Assembly: GCA_940337035.1 (NCBI GenBank)
Contig: CALNHX010002995.1
Coordinates: 1 to 64,000 of the forward strand
DNA: 64,000 nucleotides
Direction: 5' to 3'
DNA from: Agriotes lineatus
Taxonomy: Eukaryota > Arthropoda > Insecta > Coleoptera > Elateridae
Part shown: one piece after another, positions 51,401-64,000 of the stretch
Layout: every line of letters begins with the position of its first letter
How positions within the stretch are numbered: the stretch's first letter is position 1
Made by a program: the position numbers and the translations under genes
Notes under the pieces: model-generated
Databases searched by the model: none
The model's input: the letters and a program-made list of their open reading frames with translations, nothing else
What the model was told of the DNA's origin: nothing

Positions 51401-53370
51401 AGTAGCCATAATGGTAGTACAATAATTATCCACGTAGCTAATATTTACTGAAAAACGTGGTTTACAGACGTTTTAACATACCTAAATGCTAAACTTTTAA
51501 ACTTGATTTTTTTAGATGCTGGAAAATTTAAACATTAGTAATGGTTAGATTGATTCCAAATATACCATAGCAAAACCTATTAACACTGCTGTCAATTCTT
51601 AACCAGTAATTGAACAACTGTTAGTGTAGACGCGCTTACTCTGGCAATAATTATAATATTTAGGTCAACAGTAGCTATAATAGTAGTACAATAATTATCC
51701 ACGTAGTTAATATTTACTGCAAAACGTGGTTTTCAAATGTTTTAAAGTACCTAAATGCTAAACATTTTAACTCCAATTTTTTAGATGCAGGAAAGTTTAA
51801 ACATTAGTAATATATGGTTAGATTGATTCCAAATACACTATTGCAAAACCTATTAACACTGCTGTCAATTCTTAGCCAGTAATTGAACAACTGTTAGTGT
51901 AGACGCGCCTACTCTGGCAATAATTATAATATTTAGGTCAACAGTAGCCATAATAGTTGTACAATAATTATCCACGTAGTTAATATTTACTGCAAAACGT
52001 GGTTTTCAAACGTTTTAAAGTACCTAAATGCTAAACATTTAAACTCCAATTTTTTAGATGCAGGAAAGTTTAAACATTAGTAATATATGGTTAGATTCAT
52101 TCCAAATATACTATTGCAAAACCTATTAACACTGCTGTCAATTCTTAGAAAGGAATTATACAACTGTTAGTGTAGACGCGCTTACTCAAGCAATAATTAT
52201 AATATTTTGGCCAACTGTAGCCATAATAGTAGTATAATAATTATCCACGTAGTTAATATTTACTGCAAAATGTGGTTTTCAGACGTTTTAATGTACCTAA
52301 ATGCTAAACTTTTAAACTTGAATTTTTTAGATGCAGGAAAATTAAACATTAGTAATATATGTTTAGATTGATTCCAAATATACTATTGCAAAACCTATTA
52401 CCACTGCTGTCAATTCTTAGCCAGTAATTGAACAACTGTTAGTGTAGACGCGCTTACTCTGGCAATAATTATAATATTTTGGTCAACAGTAGCCATAATA
52501 GTAGTACAATAATTATCCACGTAGTTAATATTTACTGCAAAACGTGGTTTTCAAATGTTTTAAAGTACCTAAATGCTAAACATTTAAACTTCAATTTTTT
52601 AGATGCAGAAAAATTTAAACATTAGTAATATATGATTAGATTGATTCCAAATATACTATTGCAAAACCTATTAACACTGCTGTCAATTCTAATCAGGAAT
52701 TAAACAACTGTTAGTGTAGACGCGCTTACTCTGGCAATAATTATAATATTTTGGACAACTGTAGCCATAATAGTAGTACAATAATTATCCACGTAGTTAA
52801 TATTTATTGCAAAACGTGGTTTTCAGACATTTTAATGTAACTAAATGGTAAACTTTTAAACTTGAATTTTTTAGATGCAGGAAAATTTAAACATTAGTAA
52901 TATATGGTTAGATTGATTCCAAATATACTATTGCAAAGTCTATTAACACTGCTGTCAATTCTTAGCCAGTAATTGAACAACTGTTAGTGTAGACGCGCTT
53001 ACTCTGGCAATAATTATAATATTTTGGTCAACAGTAGCCATAATAGTAGTACAATAATTATCCATGTAGTTATTATTTACTGCAAAACGTGGTTTTCATA
53101 CGTTTTAACGTACCTAAATGCAAAACTTTGAAACTTGAACTTTTTAGATGCAGGAAAATTTAAACATTTGTAACATATGGTTATATTGATTCCAAATATA
53201 CTATTGCAAAACCTATTAACACTGCTGTCAATTCTTAGCCAGTAATTGAACAACTGTTACTGTAGACGCGCTTACTCTGGCAATAATTATAATATTTAGG
53301 TCAACAGTAGCCATAATAGTAGTACAATAATTATCCACGTAATTAATATTTACTGCAAAACGTGGTTTTC
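51400..53370 (+). repeat. Mixed-subtype satellite 2 monomers
   Basis: This run of monomers has no clean block structure. A monomer near 51516 has GATGCTGG and ACCATAGC, which foreshadow type C. A monomer near 52689 has CTAATCAGGAATT, and one near 53125 has GCAAAACTTTGAAAC, which link to the 40.9-kb and 46.9-kb copies at weaker similarity. Confidence 0.65.
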
Positions 53371-55290
53371 AAACGTTTTTAAGTACCTAAATGCTAAACA
53401 TTTAAACTCCAATTTTTTAGATGCAGGAAAATTTAAACATTAGTAATATAAGGTTAGATTGATTCCAAATATACTATTGCAAAACCTATTAACACTGCTG
53501 TAAATTCTTAGCCAGTAATTGAACAACTGTTACTGTAGACGCGCTTACTCTGGCAATAATTATAATATTTAGGTCAACAGTAGCCATAATAGTAGTACAA
53601 TAATTATCCACGTAGTTAATATTTACTGCAAAACGTGGTTTTCAAACGTTTTAAAGTACCTAAGTGCTAAACATTTAAACTCCAATTTTTTAGATGCAGG
53701 AAAATTTAAACATTAGTAATATATGGTTAGATTGATTCCAAATACACTATTGCAAAACCTATTAACACTGCTGTTAATTCTTAGCCAGGAATTAAACAAC
53801 TGTTAGTGTAGACGCGCTTACTCTGGCAATAATTATAATATTTAGGTCAACAGTAGCCATAATAGTAGTACATTAATTATCCACGTAGTTAATATTTACT
53901 GCAAAACGTGGTTTTCAAACGTTTTAAAGTACCTAAATGCTAAACATTTAAACTCCAATTTTTTAGATGCAGGAAAGTTTAAACATTAGTAATATATGGT
54001 TAGATTGAATCCAAATACACTATTGCAAAACCTATTAACACTGCTGTCAATTCTTAGCCAGTAATTGAACAACTGTTACTGTAGACGCGCTTACTCTGGC
54101 AATAATTATAATATTTGGTCAACAGTAGCCATAATAGTAGTACAATAATTATCCACGTAGTTAATATTTACTGCAAAACGTGGTTTTCAAACGTTTTAAA
54201 GTACCTAAATGCTAAACATTTAAACTCCAATTTTTTAGATGCAGGAAAGTTTAAACATTAGTAATATAAGGTTAGATTGATTCCAAATACACTATTGCAA
54301 AACCTATTAACACTGCTGTCAATTCTTAGCCAGTAATTGAACAACTGTTACTGTAGACGCGCTTACTCTGGCAATAATTATAATATTTAGGTCAACAGTA
54401 GCCATAATAGTAGTACAATAATTATCCACATAGTTAATATTTACAGCAAAACGTGGTTTTCAAACGTTTTAAAGTACCTAAATGCTAAACATTTAAACTC
54501 CAATTTTTTAGATGCAGGAAAGTTTAAACATTAGTAATATATGGTTAGATTGATTCCAAATACACTATTGCAAAACCTATTAACACTGCTGTCAATTCTT
54601 AGCCAGTAATTGAACAACTGTTACTGTAGACGCGCTTACTCTAGCAATAATTATAATATTTAGGTCAACAGTAGGCATAATAGTAGTACAATAATTATCC
54701 ACATAGTTAATATTTACTGCAAAACGTGGTTTTCAAACGTTTTAAAGTACCTAAATGCTAAACATTTAAACTCCAATTTTTTAGATGCAGGAAAGTTTAA
54801 ACATTAGTAATATATGGTTAGATTGATTCCAAATACACTATTGCAAAACCTATTAACACTGCTGTCAATTCTTAGCCAGTAATTGAACAACTGTTACTGT
54901 AGACGCGCTTACTCCGGCAATAATTATAATATTTAGGTCAACAGTAGCCATAATAGTAGTACAATAATTATCCACATAGTTAATATTTACAGCAAAACGT
55001 GGTTTTCAAACGTTTTAAAGTACCTAAATGCTAAACATTTAAATTCCAATTTTTTAGATGCAGGAAAGTTTAAACATTGGTAATATATGGTTAGATTGAT
55101 TCCAAATACACTATTGCAAAACCTATTAACACTGCTGTCAATTCTTAGCCAGTAATTGAACAACTGTTACTGTAGACGCGCTTACTCTAGCAATAATTAT
55201 AATATTTTGGCCAACTGTAGCAATAATAGTAGTATAATAATTATCCACGTAGTTAATATTTACTGCAAAACGTGGTTTTCAGACGTTTTA
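53370..55290 (+). repeat. Long type A run, about 7 monomers
   Basis: Consecutive type A monomers carry CATTTAAACTCC and CCAAATACAC. Three of them (near 54427, 54711 and 54973) share CCACATAG in place of CCACGTAG, which weakens the inverted repeat, and two of those also share TTTACAGC. The shared variants suggest very local recent amplification. Confidence 0.72.
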
Positions 55291-58200
55291 ATGTACCTAA
55301 ATGCTAAACTTTTAAACTTGATTTTTTTAGATGCAGGAAAATTAAACATTAGTAATATATGTTTAGATTGACTCCAAATACACTATTGCAAAACCTATTA
55401 CCACTGCTGTCAATTCTAAGCCAGTAATTGAACAACTGTTACTGTAGACGCGCTTACTCTGGCAATAATTATAATATTTAGGACAACTGTAGCCATAATA
55501 GTAGTACAATAATTATCCACGAAGTTGATATTTATTGCAAAACGTGGTTTTCAGACGTTTTATGTACCCAAATGCTAAACTTTTAAACTTGAATTTTTTT
55601 GATGCAGGAAAATTTAAACATTAGTAATATATGTTTACATTGATTCCAAATATACTATTGCAAAACTTATTACCACTGCTGTCAATTCTTAGCCAGTAAT
55701 TGAACAACTGTTAGTGTAGACGCGCTTACTCTGGCAATAATTATAATATTTTGGACAACTGTAGCCATAATAGTTGTACAATAATTATCCACGTAGTTAA
55801 TATCTATTGCAAAACGTGGTTTTCAGACATTTTAATGTAACTAAATGCTAAACTTTTAAACTTGAATTTTTTAGATGCAGGAAAATTTAAACATTAGGTA
55901 TATATGGTTAGATTGATTCCAAATATACTATTGCAAAGTCTATTAACACTGCTGTCAATTCTTAGCTAATAATTGAACAACTGTTAGTGTAGACGCGCTT
56001 ACTCTGGCAATAATTATAATATTTTGGTCAACAGTAGCGATAATAGTAGTACAATAATTATCCACGTAGTTATTATTTACTGCAAAACGTGTTTTCAGAC
56101 GTTTTAACGTACCTAAATTCAAAACTTTTAAACTTGAACTTTTTAGATGCAGGAAAATTTAAACATTTGTAATATATGATTATATTGATACCAAATATAC
56201 TATTGCAAAACCTATTAACACTGCTGTCAATTCTTAGCCGGTAATTGAACAACTGTTACTGTAGACGCGCTTACTCTGGCATTATGATAATATTTAGGTC
56301 AACAGAAGCCATAATAGTAGTACATTAATTATCCACGTAGTTAATATTTGCTGCAAAACGTGGTTTTCAAACGTTTTAAAGTACCTAAATGCTAAACATT
56401 TAAACTCCAATTTTTTAGATGCAGGAAAATTTAAACATTAGTAATATAAGGTTAGATTGATTCCAAATATACTATTGCAAAACCTATTAACACTGCTGTA
56501 AATCTTAGCCAGTAATTGAACAACTGTTACTGTAGACGCGCTTACTCTGGCAATAATTATAATATTTAGGTCAACAGTAGCCATAATAGTAGTACAATAA
56601 TTATCCACGTAGTTGATATTTACTGCAAAACGTGGTTTTCAAACGTTTTAAAGTACCTAAATGCTAAACATTTAAACTCCAATTTTTTAGATGCAGGAAA
56701 ATTTAAACATTAGTAATATATGGTTAGATTGATTCCAAATTAACTATTGCAAAACCTATTAACACTGCTGTTAATTCTTAGCCAGGAATTAAACGACTGT
56801 TAGTGTAGACGCGCTTACTCTGGCAATAATTATAATAGTTAGGTCAACAGTAGCCATAATAGTAGTATAATAATTATCCACGTAGTTAATATTTACTGCA
56901 AAACGTGGTTTTCAAACGTTTTAAAGTACCTAAATGCTAAACATTTAAACTCCAATTTTTTAGATGCAGGAAAGTTTGAACATTAGTAATATATGGTTAG
57001 ATTGATTCCAAATACACTATTGCAAAACCTATTAACACTGCTGTCAATTCTTAGAAAGGAATTAAACAACTGTTAGTGTAGACGCGCTTACTCTGGCAAT
57101 AATTATTATATTTTGGCTAACTGTAGCCATAATAGTAGTATAATAATTATCCACGTAGTTAATATTTACTGCAAAACGTGGTTTTCAGATGTTTTAATGT
57201 ATCTAAATGCTAAACTTTTAAACTTGAATTTTTTAGATGCAGGAAAATTTAAACATTAGTAATATATGTTTAGATTGATTCCAAATATACTATTGCAAAA
57301 CCTATTACCACTGCTGTCAATTCTTAGCCAGTAATTGAACAACTGTTACTGTAGACGCGCTTACTCTGGCAATAATTATAATATTTTGGACAACTGTAAC
57401 CATAATAGTAGTACAATAATTATCCACGTAGTTGATATTTATTGCAAAACGTGGTTTTCAGACGTTTTAATGTACCTAAATGCTAAACTTTTAAACTTGA
57501 ATTTTTTTGATGCAGGAAAATTTAAACAGTAATATATGTTTACATTGATTCCAAATATACTATTGCAAAACTTATTACCACTGCTGTCAATTCTTAGCCA
57601 GTAATTGAACAACTGTTACTGTAGACGCGCTTACTCTAACAATAATTATAATATTTTGGTCATCTGTAGCCATAATAATAGTACAATAATTATCCACGTA
57701 GTTAATATTTATTGCAAAACGTGGTTTTCAGACGTTTTAATGTACCTAAATGCTAAACTTTTAAACTTGAATTTTTTAGATGCAGGAAAATTTAAACATT
57801 AGTAATATATGTTTAGATTGATTCCAAATATACTATTGCAAAACTTATTACCACCGCTGTCAATTCTTAGCCAGCAATTGAACAACTGTTACTGTAGTCG
57901 CGCTTACTCTGGCAATAATTATAAGATTTTGGTCAACAGTAGCCATAATGGTAGTACAATAATTATCCACGTAGCTAATATTTACTGCAAAACGTGGTTT
58001 TCATACGTTTTAACGTACCTAAATGCTAAACTTTTAAACTTGAATTTTTTAGATGCTGGAAAATTTAAACATTAGTAATATATGGTTAGATTGATTCCAA
58101 ATATACTATTGCAAAACCTATTAACACTGCTGTCAATTCTTAGCCAGTAATTGAACAACTGTTAGTGTAGACGCGGTTACTCTGGCAATAATTATAATAT

Positions 58201-58555
58201 TTTGGTCAACAGTAGCCATAATAGTAGTACAATAATTATCCACGTAGTTAATATTTACTGCAAAACGTGGTTTTCAAACGTTTTAAAGTACCTAAATGCT
58301 AAACTTTTAAACTTGAATTTTTTAGATGCAGAAAAATTTAAATAGTAATATAAAGTTAGATTGATTCGAAATATACTATTGCAAAACCTATTAACACTGC
58401 TGTCAATTCTTAGCCAGTAATTGAACATCTTTTACTGTAGACGCGCTTACTCTGGCAACAATTATAATATTTAGGTCAACAGTAGCCATAATAGTAGTAC
58501 AATAATTATCCACGTAGTTAATATTTTCTGCAAAACGTGGTTTTCAGACGTTTTA
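55100..58555 (+). repeat. ~7.34-kb duplication, right copy
   Basis: It matches 47810-51400 as described for the left copy. It also has private changes, such as TTTTATGTACCC near 55557 (one base lost) and GGCATTATGATAAT near 56279 (three bases lost). Part of it recurs a third time at about 62900-64000. Confidence 0.82.
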
Positions 58556-61500
58556 GCGTACCTAAATGCTAAACTTTTAAACTTGAATTTTTTAGATGCT
58601 GGAAAATTTAAACATTAGTAATATATGGTTAGATCGATTCCAAATATACCATTACAAAACCTATTAACACTGCTGTCAATTCTTAGCCAGTAATTGAACA
58701 ACTGTTAGTGTAGACGCGCTTACTCTGGCAATAATTATAATATTTAGGTCAACAGTAGCCATAATAGTAGTACAATAATTATCCACGTAGTTAATATTTT
58801 CTGCAAACCGTGGTTTTCAGACGTTTTAGCGTACCTAAATGCTAAACTTTTAAACTTGAATTTTTTAGATGCTGGAAAATTTAAACATTAGTAATATATG
58901 GTTAGATCGATTCCTAATATACCATTACAAAACCTATTAACACTGCTGTCAATTCTTAGCCAGTAATTGAACAACTGTTAGTGTAGACGCGCTTACTCTG
59001 GCAATAATTATAATATTTAGGTCAACAGTAGCCATAATAGTAGTACAATAATTATCCACGTAGTTAATATTTTCTGCAAACTGTGGTTTTCAGACGTTTT
59101 AGCGTACCTAAATGCTAAACTTTTAAACTTGAATTTTTTAGATGCTGGAAAATTTAAACATTAGTAATATATGGTTAGATCGATTCCAAATATACCATTA
59201 CAAAACCTATTAACACTGCTGTCAATTCTTAGCCAGTTATTGAACAACTGTTAGTGTAGACGCGCTTACTCTGGCAATAATTATAATGTTTAGGTCAACA
59301 GTAGCCATAATAGTAGTACAATAATTATCCACGAAGTTAATATTTTCTGCAAACCGTGGTTTTCAGACGTTTTAGCGTACCTAAACGCTAAACTTTTAAA
59401 CTTGAATTTTTTAGATGCTGGAAAATTTAAACATTAGTAATATATGGTTAGATCGATTCCAAATATACCATTACAAAACCTATTAACACTGCTGTTAATT
59501 CTTAGCCAGTAATTGAACAACTGTTAGTGTAGACGCGTTTACTCTGGCAATAATTATAATATTTTGGTCAACAGTAGCCATAATAGTAGTACAAAAATTA
59601 TCCACGAAGTTAATATTTTCTGCAAACCGTGGTTTTCAGACGTTTTAGCGTACCTAAATGCTAAACTTTTAAACTTGAATTTTTTAGATGCTGGAAAATT
59701 TAAACATTAGTAATATATGGTTAGATCGATTCCAAATATACCATTACAAAACCTATTAACACTGCTGTTAATTCTTAGCCAGTAATTGAACAACTGTTAG
59801 TGTAGACGCGTTTACTCTGGCAATAATTATAATATTTTGGTCAACAGTAGCCATAATAGTAGTACAATAATTATCCACGTAGTTAATATTTTCTGCAAAC
59901 TGTGGTTTTCAGACGTTTTAGCGTACCTAAATGCTAAACTTTTAAACTTGAATTTTTTAGATGCTGGAAAATTTAAACATTAGTAATATATGGTTAGATC
60001 GATTCCAAATATACCATTACAAAACCTATTAACACTGCTGTCAATTCTTAGCCAGTAATTGAACAACTGTTAGTGTAGACGCGCTTACTCTGGCAATAAT
60101 TATAATGTTTAGGTCAACAGTAGCCATAATAGTAGTAGAATAATTATCCACGAAGTTAATATTTTCTGCAAACCGTGGTTTTCAGACGTTTTAGCGTACC
60201 TAAACGCTAAACTTTTAAACTTGAATTTTTTAGATGCTGGAAAATTTAAACATTAGTAATATATGGTTAGATCGATTCCAAATATACCATTACAAAACCT
60301 ATTAACACTGCTGTCAATTCTTAGCCAGTAATTGAACAACTGTTAGTGTAGACGCGCTTACTCTGGCAATAATTATAATGTTTAGGTCAACAGTAGCCAT
60401 AATAGTAGTACAATAATTATCCACGTAGTTAATATTTTCTGCAAACCGTGGTTTTCAGACGTTTTAGCGTACCTAAATGCTAAACTTTTAAACTTGAATT
60501 TTTTAGATGCTGGAAAATTTAAACATTAGTAATATATGGTTAGATCGATTCCAAATATACCATTACAAAACCTATTAACACTGCTGTCAATTCTTAGCCA
60601 GTAATTGAACAACTGTTACTGTAGACGCGCTTACTCTGGCAATAATTATAATGTTTAGGTCAACAGTAGCCATAATAGTAGTACAATAATTATCCACGAA
60701 GTTAATATTTTCTGCAAACCGTGGTTTTCAGACGTTTTAGCGTACCTAAACGCTAAACTTTTAAACTTGAATTTTTTAGATGCTGGAAAATTTAAACATT
60801 AGTAATATATGGTTAGATCGATTCCAAATATACCATTACAAAACCTGTTAACACTGCTGTTAATTCTTAGCCAGTAATTGAACAACTGTTAGTGTAGACG
60901 CGTTTACTCTGGCAATAATTATAATATTTTGGTCAACAGTAGCCATAATAGTAGTACAAAAATTATCCACGAAGTTAATATTTTCTGCAAACCGTGGTTT
61001 TCAGACGTTTTAGGGTACCTAAACGCTAAACTTTTAAACTTGAATTTTTTAGATGCTGGAAAATTTAAACATTAGTAATATATGGTTAGATCGATTCCAA
61101 ATATACCATTACAAAACCTATTAACACTGCTGTTAATTCTTAGCCAGTAATTGAACAACTGTTAGTGTAGACGCGTTTACTCTGGCAATAATTATAATAT
61201 TTTGGTCAACAGTAGCCATAATAGTAGTACAATAATTATCCACGTAGTTAATATTTTCTGCAAACTGTGGTTTTCAGACGTTTTAGCGTACCTAAATGCT
61301 AAACTTTTAAACTTGAATTTTTTAGATGCTGGAAAATTTAAACATTAGTAATATATGGTTAGATCGATTCCAAATATACCATTACAAAACCTATTAACAC
61401 TGCTGTCAATTCTTAGCCAGTAATTGAACAACTGTTAGTGTAGACGCGCTTACTCTGGCAATAATTATAATGTTTAGGTCAACAGTAGCCATAATAGTAG

Positions 61501-62785
61501 TACAATAATTATCCACGAAGTTAATATTTTCTGCAAACCGTGGTTTTCAGACGTTTTAGCGTACCTAAACGCTAAACTTTTAAACTTGAATTTTTTAGAT
61601 GCTGGAAAATTTAAACATTAGTAATATATGGTTAGATCGATTCCAAATATACCATTACAAAACCTATTAACACTGCTGTTAATTCTTAGCCAGTAATTGA
61701 ACAACTGTTAGTGTAGACGCGTTTACTCTGGCAATAATTATAATATTTTGGTCAACAGTAGCCATAATAGTAGTACAAAAATTATCCACGTAGTTAATAT
61801 TTTCTGCAAAACGTGGTTTTCAGACGTTTTAGCGTACCTAAATGCTAAACTTTTAAACTTGAATTTTTTAGATGCTGGAAAATTTAAACATTAGTAATAT
61901 ATGGTTAGATCGATTCCAAATATACCATTACAAAACCTATTAACACTGCTGTCAATTCTTAGCCAGTAATTGAACAACTGTTAGTGTAGACGCGCTTACT
62001 CTGGCAATAATTATAATATTTAGGTCAACAGTAGCCATAATAGTAGTACAATAATTATCCACGTAGTTAATATTTTCTGCAAACCGTGGTTTTCAGACGT
62101 TTTAGCGTACCTAAATGCTAAACTTTTAAACTTGAATTTTTTAGATGCTGGAAAATTTAAACATTAGTAATATATGGTTAGATAGATTCCTAATATACCA
62201 TTACAAAACCTATTAACACTGCTGTCAATTCTTAGCCAGTAATTGAACAACTGTTAGTGTAGACGCGCTTACTCTGGCAATAATTATAATATTTAGGTCA
62301 ACAGTAGCCATAATAGTAGTACAATAATTATCCACGTAGTTAATATTTTCTGCAAACCGTGGTTTTCAGACGTTTTAGCGTACCTAAATGCTAAACTTTT
62401 AAACTTGAATTTTTGAGATGCTGGAAAATTTAAACATTAGTAATATATGGTTAGATCGATTCCAAATATACCATTACAAAACCTATTAACACTGCTGTCA
62501 ATTCTTAGCCAGTAATTGAACAACTGTTACTGTAGACGCGCTTACTCTGGCAATAATTATAATGTTTAGGTCAACAGTAGCCATAATAGTAGTACAATAA
62601 TTATCCACGAAGTTAATATTTTCTGCAAACCGTGGTTTTCAGACGTTTTAGCGTACCTAAACGCTAAACTTTTAAACTTGAATTTTTTAGATGCTGGAAA
62701 ATTTAAACATTAGTAATATATGGTTAGATCGATTCCAAATATACCATTACAAAACCTATTAACACTGCTGTTAATTCTTAGCCAG
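58556..62785 (+). repeat. Type C block: 16 homogenised 273-bp monomers
   Basis: Sixteen units begin at GCGTACCTAAA at 58556 plus exact multiples of 273 bp (the last at 62651), with no net indel over 4.1 kb. Diagnostic variants are TTAGCGTACC, GATGCTGGAAAA, TTAGATCGATTCC, TACCATTACAAAACC and TTTTCTGCAAACC. Units 3-6 resemble units 8-11 (period 1365 bp), and units 1-4 resemble units 13-16 (period 3276 bp). This is the most uniform part of satellite 2. Confidence 0.88.
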
Positions 62786-62899
62786 TAATTGAACAACTGT
62801 TACTGTAGACGCGCTTACTCTGGCAATAATTATAATATTTTGGTCAACAGTAGCCATAATGGTAGTACAATAATTATCCACGTAGTTATTATTTACTGC

Positions 62900-64000
62900 A
62901 AAACGTGGTTTTCCGACGTTTTAACGTACCTAAATGCAAAACTTTCCAACTTGAATTTTTTAGATGCAGGAAAATTTAAACTTTAGTAATATATGGTTAG
63001 ATTGATTCCAAATATACTATTGCAAAACCTATTAACACTGCTGTAAATCTTAGCCAGTAATTGAACAACTGTTACTGTAGACGCGCTTACTCTGGCAATA
63101 ATTATAATATTTAGGTCAACAGTAGCCATAATAGTAGTACAATAATTATCCACGTAGTTGATATTTACTGGAAAACGTGGTTTTCAAACGTTTTAAAGTA
63201 CCTAAATGCTAAACATTTAAACTCCAATTTTTTAGATGCAGGAAAATTTAAACATTAGTAATATATGGTTAGATTGATTCCAAATTAACTATTGCAAAAC
63301 CTATTAACACTGCTGTTAATTCTTAGCCAGGAATTAAACGACTGTTAGTGTAGACGCGCTTACTCTGGCAATAATTATAATAGTTAGGTCAACAGTAGCC
63401 ATAATAGTAGTACAATAATTATCCACGTAGTTAATATTTACTGCAAAACGTGGTTTTCAAACGTTTTAAAGTACCTAAATGCTAAACATTTAAACTCCAA
63501 TTTTTTAGATGCAGGAAAGTTTGAACATTAGTAATATATGGTTAGATTGATTCCAAATACACTATTGCAAAACCTATTAACACTGCTGTCAATTCTTAGA
63601 AAGGAATTAAACAACTGTTAGTGTAGACGCGCTTACTCTAGCAATAATTATTATATTTTGGCTAACTGTAGCCATAATAGTAGTATAATAATTATCCACG
63701 TAGTTTATATTTACTGCAAAACGTGGTTTTCAGACGTTTTAATGTATCTAAATGCTAAACTTTTAAACTTGAATTTTTTAGATGCAGGAAAATTTAAACA
63801 TTAGTAATATATGTTTAGATTGATTCCAAATATACTATTGCAAAACCTATTACCACTGCTGTCAATTCTTAGCCAGTAATTGAACAACTGTTACTGTAGA
63901 CGCGCTTACTCTGGCAATAATTATAATATTTTGGACAACTGTAACCATAATAGTAGTACAATAATTATCCACGTAGTTGATATTTATTGCAAAACGTGGT
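62900..64000 (+). repeat. Third copy of the 56.3-57.4 kb segment (runs off the window)
   Basis: Markers CTGTAAATCTTAGCC (63041), CCAAATTAACTATTGC (near 63279), TAATAGTTAGGTC (near 63378) and TTTTGGCTAACTG (near 63655) match 56.5-57.1 kb at an offset of about 6545 bp (24 monomers). The array continues beyond the window. Confidence 0.8.

Larger units (their letters stand above)
40305..64000 (+). repeat. Satellite 2: 273-bp AT-rich monomer array
   Basis: Monomer starts measured at the TAAAGTACC segment are 40305, 40577, 40850 and so on, giving 272-273 bp. A counted monomer (40577-40849) has 85 G+C in 273, or about 31%. About 87 copies fill the region to the window edge, all in one orientation and without interruption by other sequence. 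Recurrent variants define subtypes A, B and C. Each monomer has a short inverted repeat and a GTAGACGCG core. Some monomers hold a 65-codon frame beginning at TTG, ending at TAG; it is closed in most other copies and I do not call it a gene. Confidence 0.97.

Noticed and set aside
1..64000. CRISPR array
   Set aside because: Repeats are contiguous with no unique spacers, and no cas-like genes are present.
40305..64000. CENP-B box in satellite 2
   Set aside because: I found no match to the core NTTCGNNNNANNCGGGN in the consensus monomer; the GACGCG core does not fit it.
1..64000. tRNA or rRNA genes
   Set aside because: No tRNA-like cloverleaf with box A and B motifs and no recognisable rRNA core sequence was seen; all sequence is accounted for by the two satellites.

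Overview
The whole 64-kb window is tandem-repeat (satellite) DNA. I see no gene that I can support, no tRNA or rRNA, no transposon and no unique-sequence island. Two unrelated satellite families abut at about position 40304/40305. All units in each family keep the same orientation throughout. This points to eukaryotic constitutive heterochromatin (pericentromeric, subtelomeric or interstitial). The species cannot be read from the sequence: neither repeat matches alpha satellite, an (TTAGGG)n or (TTAGG)n telomere, or any other satellite I can recall.

Satellite 1 (1-40304) is built on a 9-bp word of the type GGGACRTNN. Four such words form a basic unit of about 36 bp (GGGACATAT, GGGACATCT, AGGACGTCT, GGGACGTTA; about 53% G+C; G-rich on the + strand). 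These units are ordered into higher-order repeats (HORs) of several sizes. A HOR of about 3.96 kb fills roughly the first 15 kb. A super-repeat of about 7.02 kb (12015-19036, then 19037 to about 24120) alternates the first HOR with a second block type of about 1.9 kb. From 24.1 to 32 kb a third variant carries 330-bp pairs and a 1812-bp duplication. From 32 to 40.3 kb a HOR of about 2.45-2.51 kb runs up to the junction. Size differences between HOR copies are mostly multiples of 9 bp.

Satellite 2 (40305-64000) is an AT-rich (about 31% G+C) monomer of 273 bp, present in about 87 copies and starting part-way through a monomer. Sub-types are recognisable from shared variants. Type A and type B blocks alternate (A3B3/A3B4/A2B2-like) between about 41.9 and 46.6 kb. 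Larger duplications have offsets of about 6.0, 7.34 and 6.55 kb. A distinct homogenised type C fills 58556 to about 62785, with 16 units spaced exactly 273 bp apart. Every monomer carries a short inverted repeat (CCACGT, 19-nt loop, ACGTGG) and a well-conserved GTAGACGCG core.

Open reading frames in satellite 1 reach 764 codons and occur on both strands. They follow from a 9-bp period, divisible by three, that lacks stop codons in one frame per strand. The 65-codon frames in satellite 2 begin at TTG and recur only in some monomers. I treat all of these as non-coding. The points worth pursuing are the nested HOR structure, the clean satellite/satellite junction, dense G-quadruplex potential in satellite 1, and the conserved stem and core in satellite 2.
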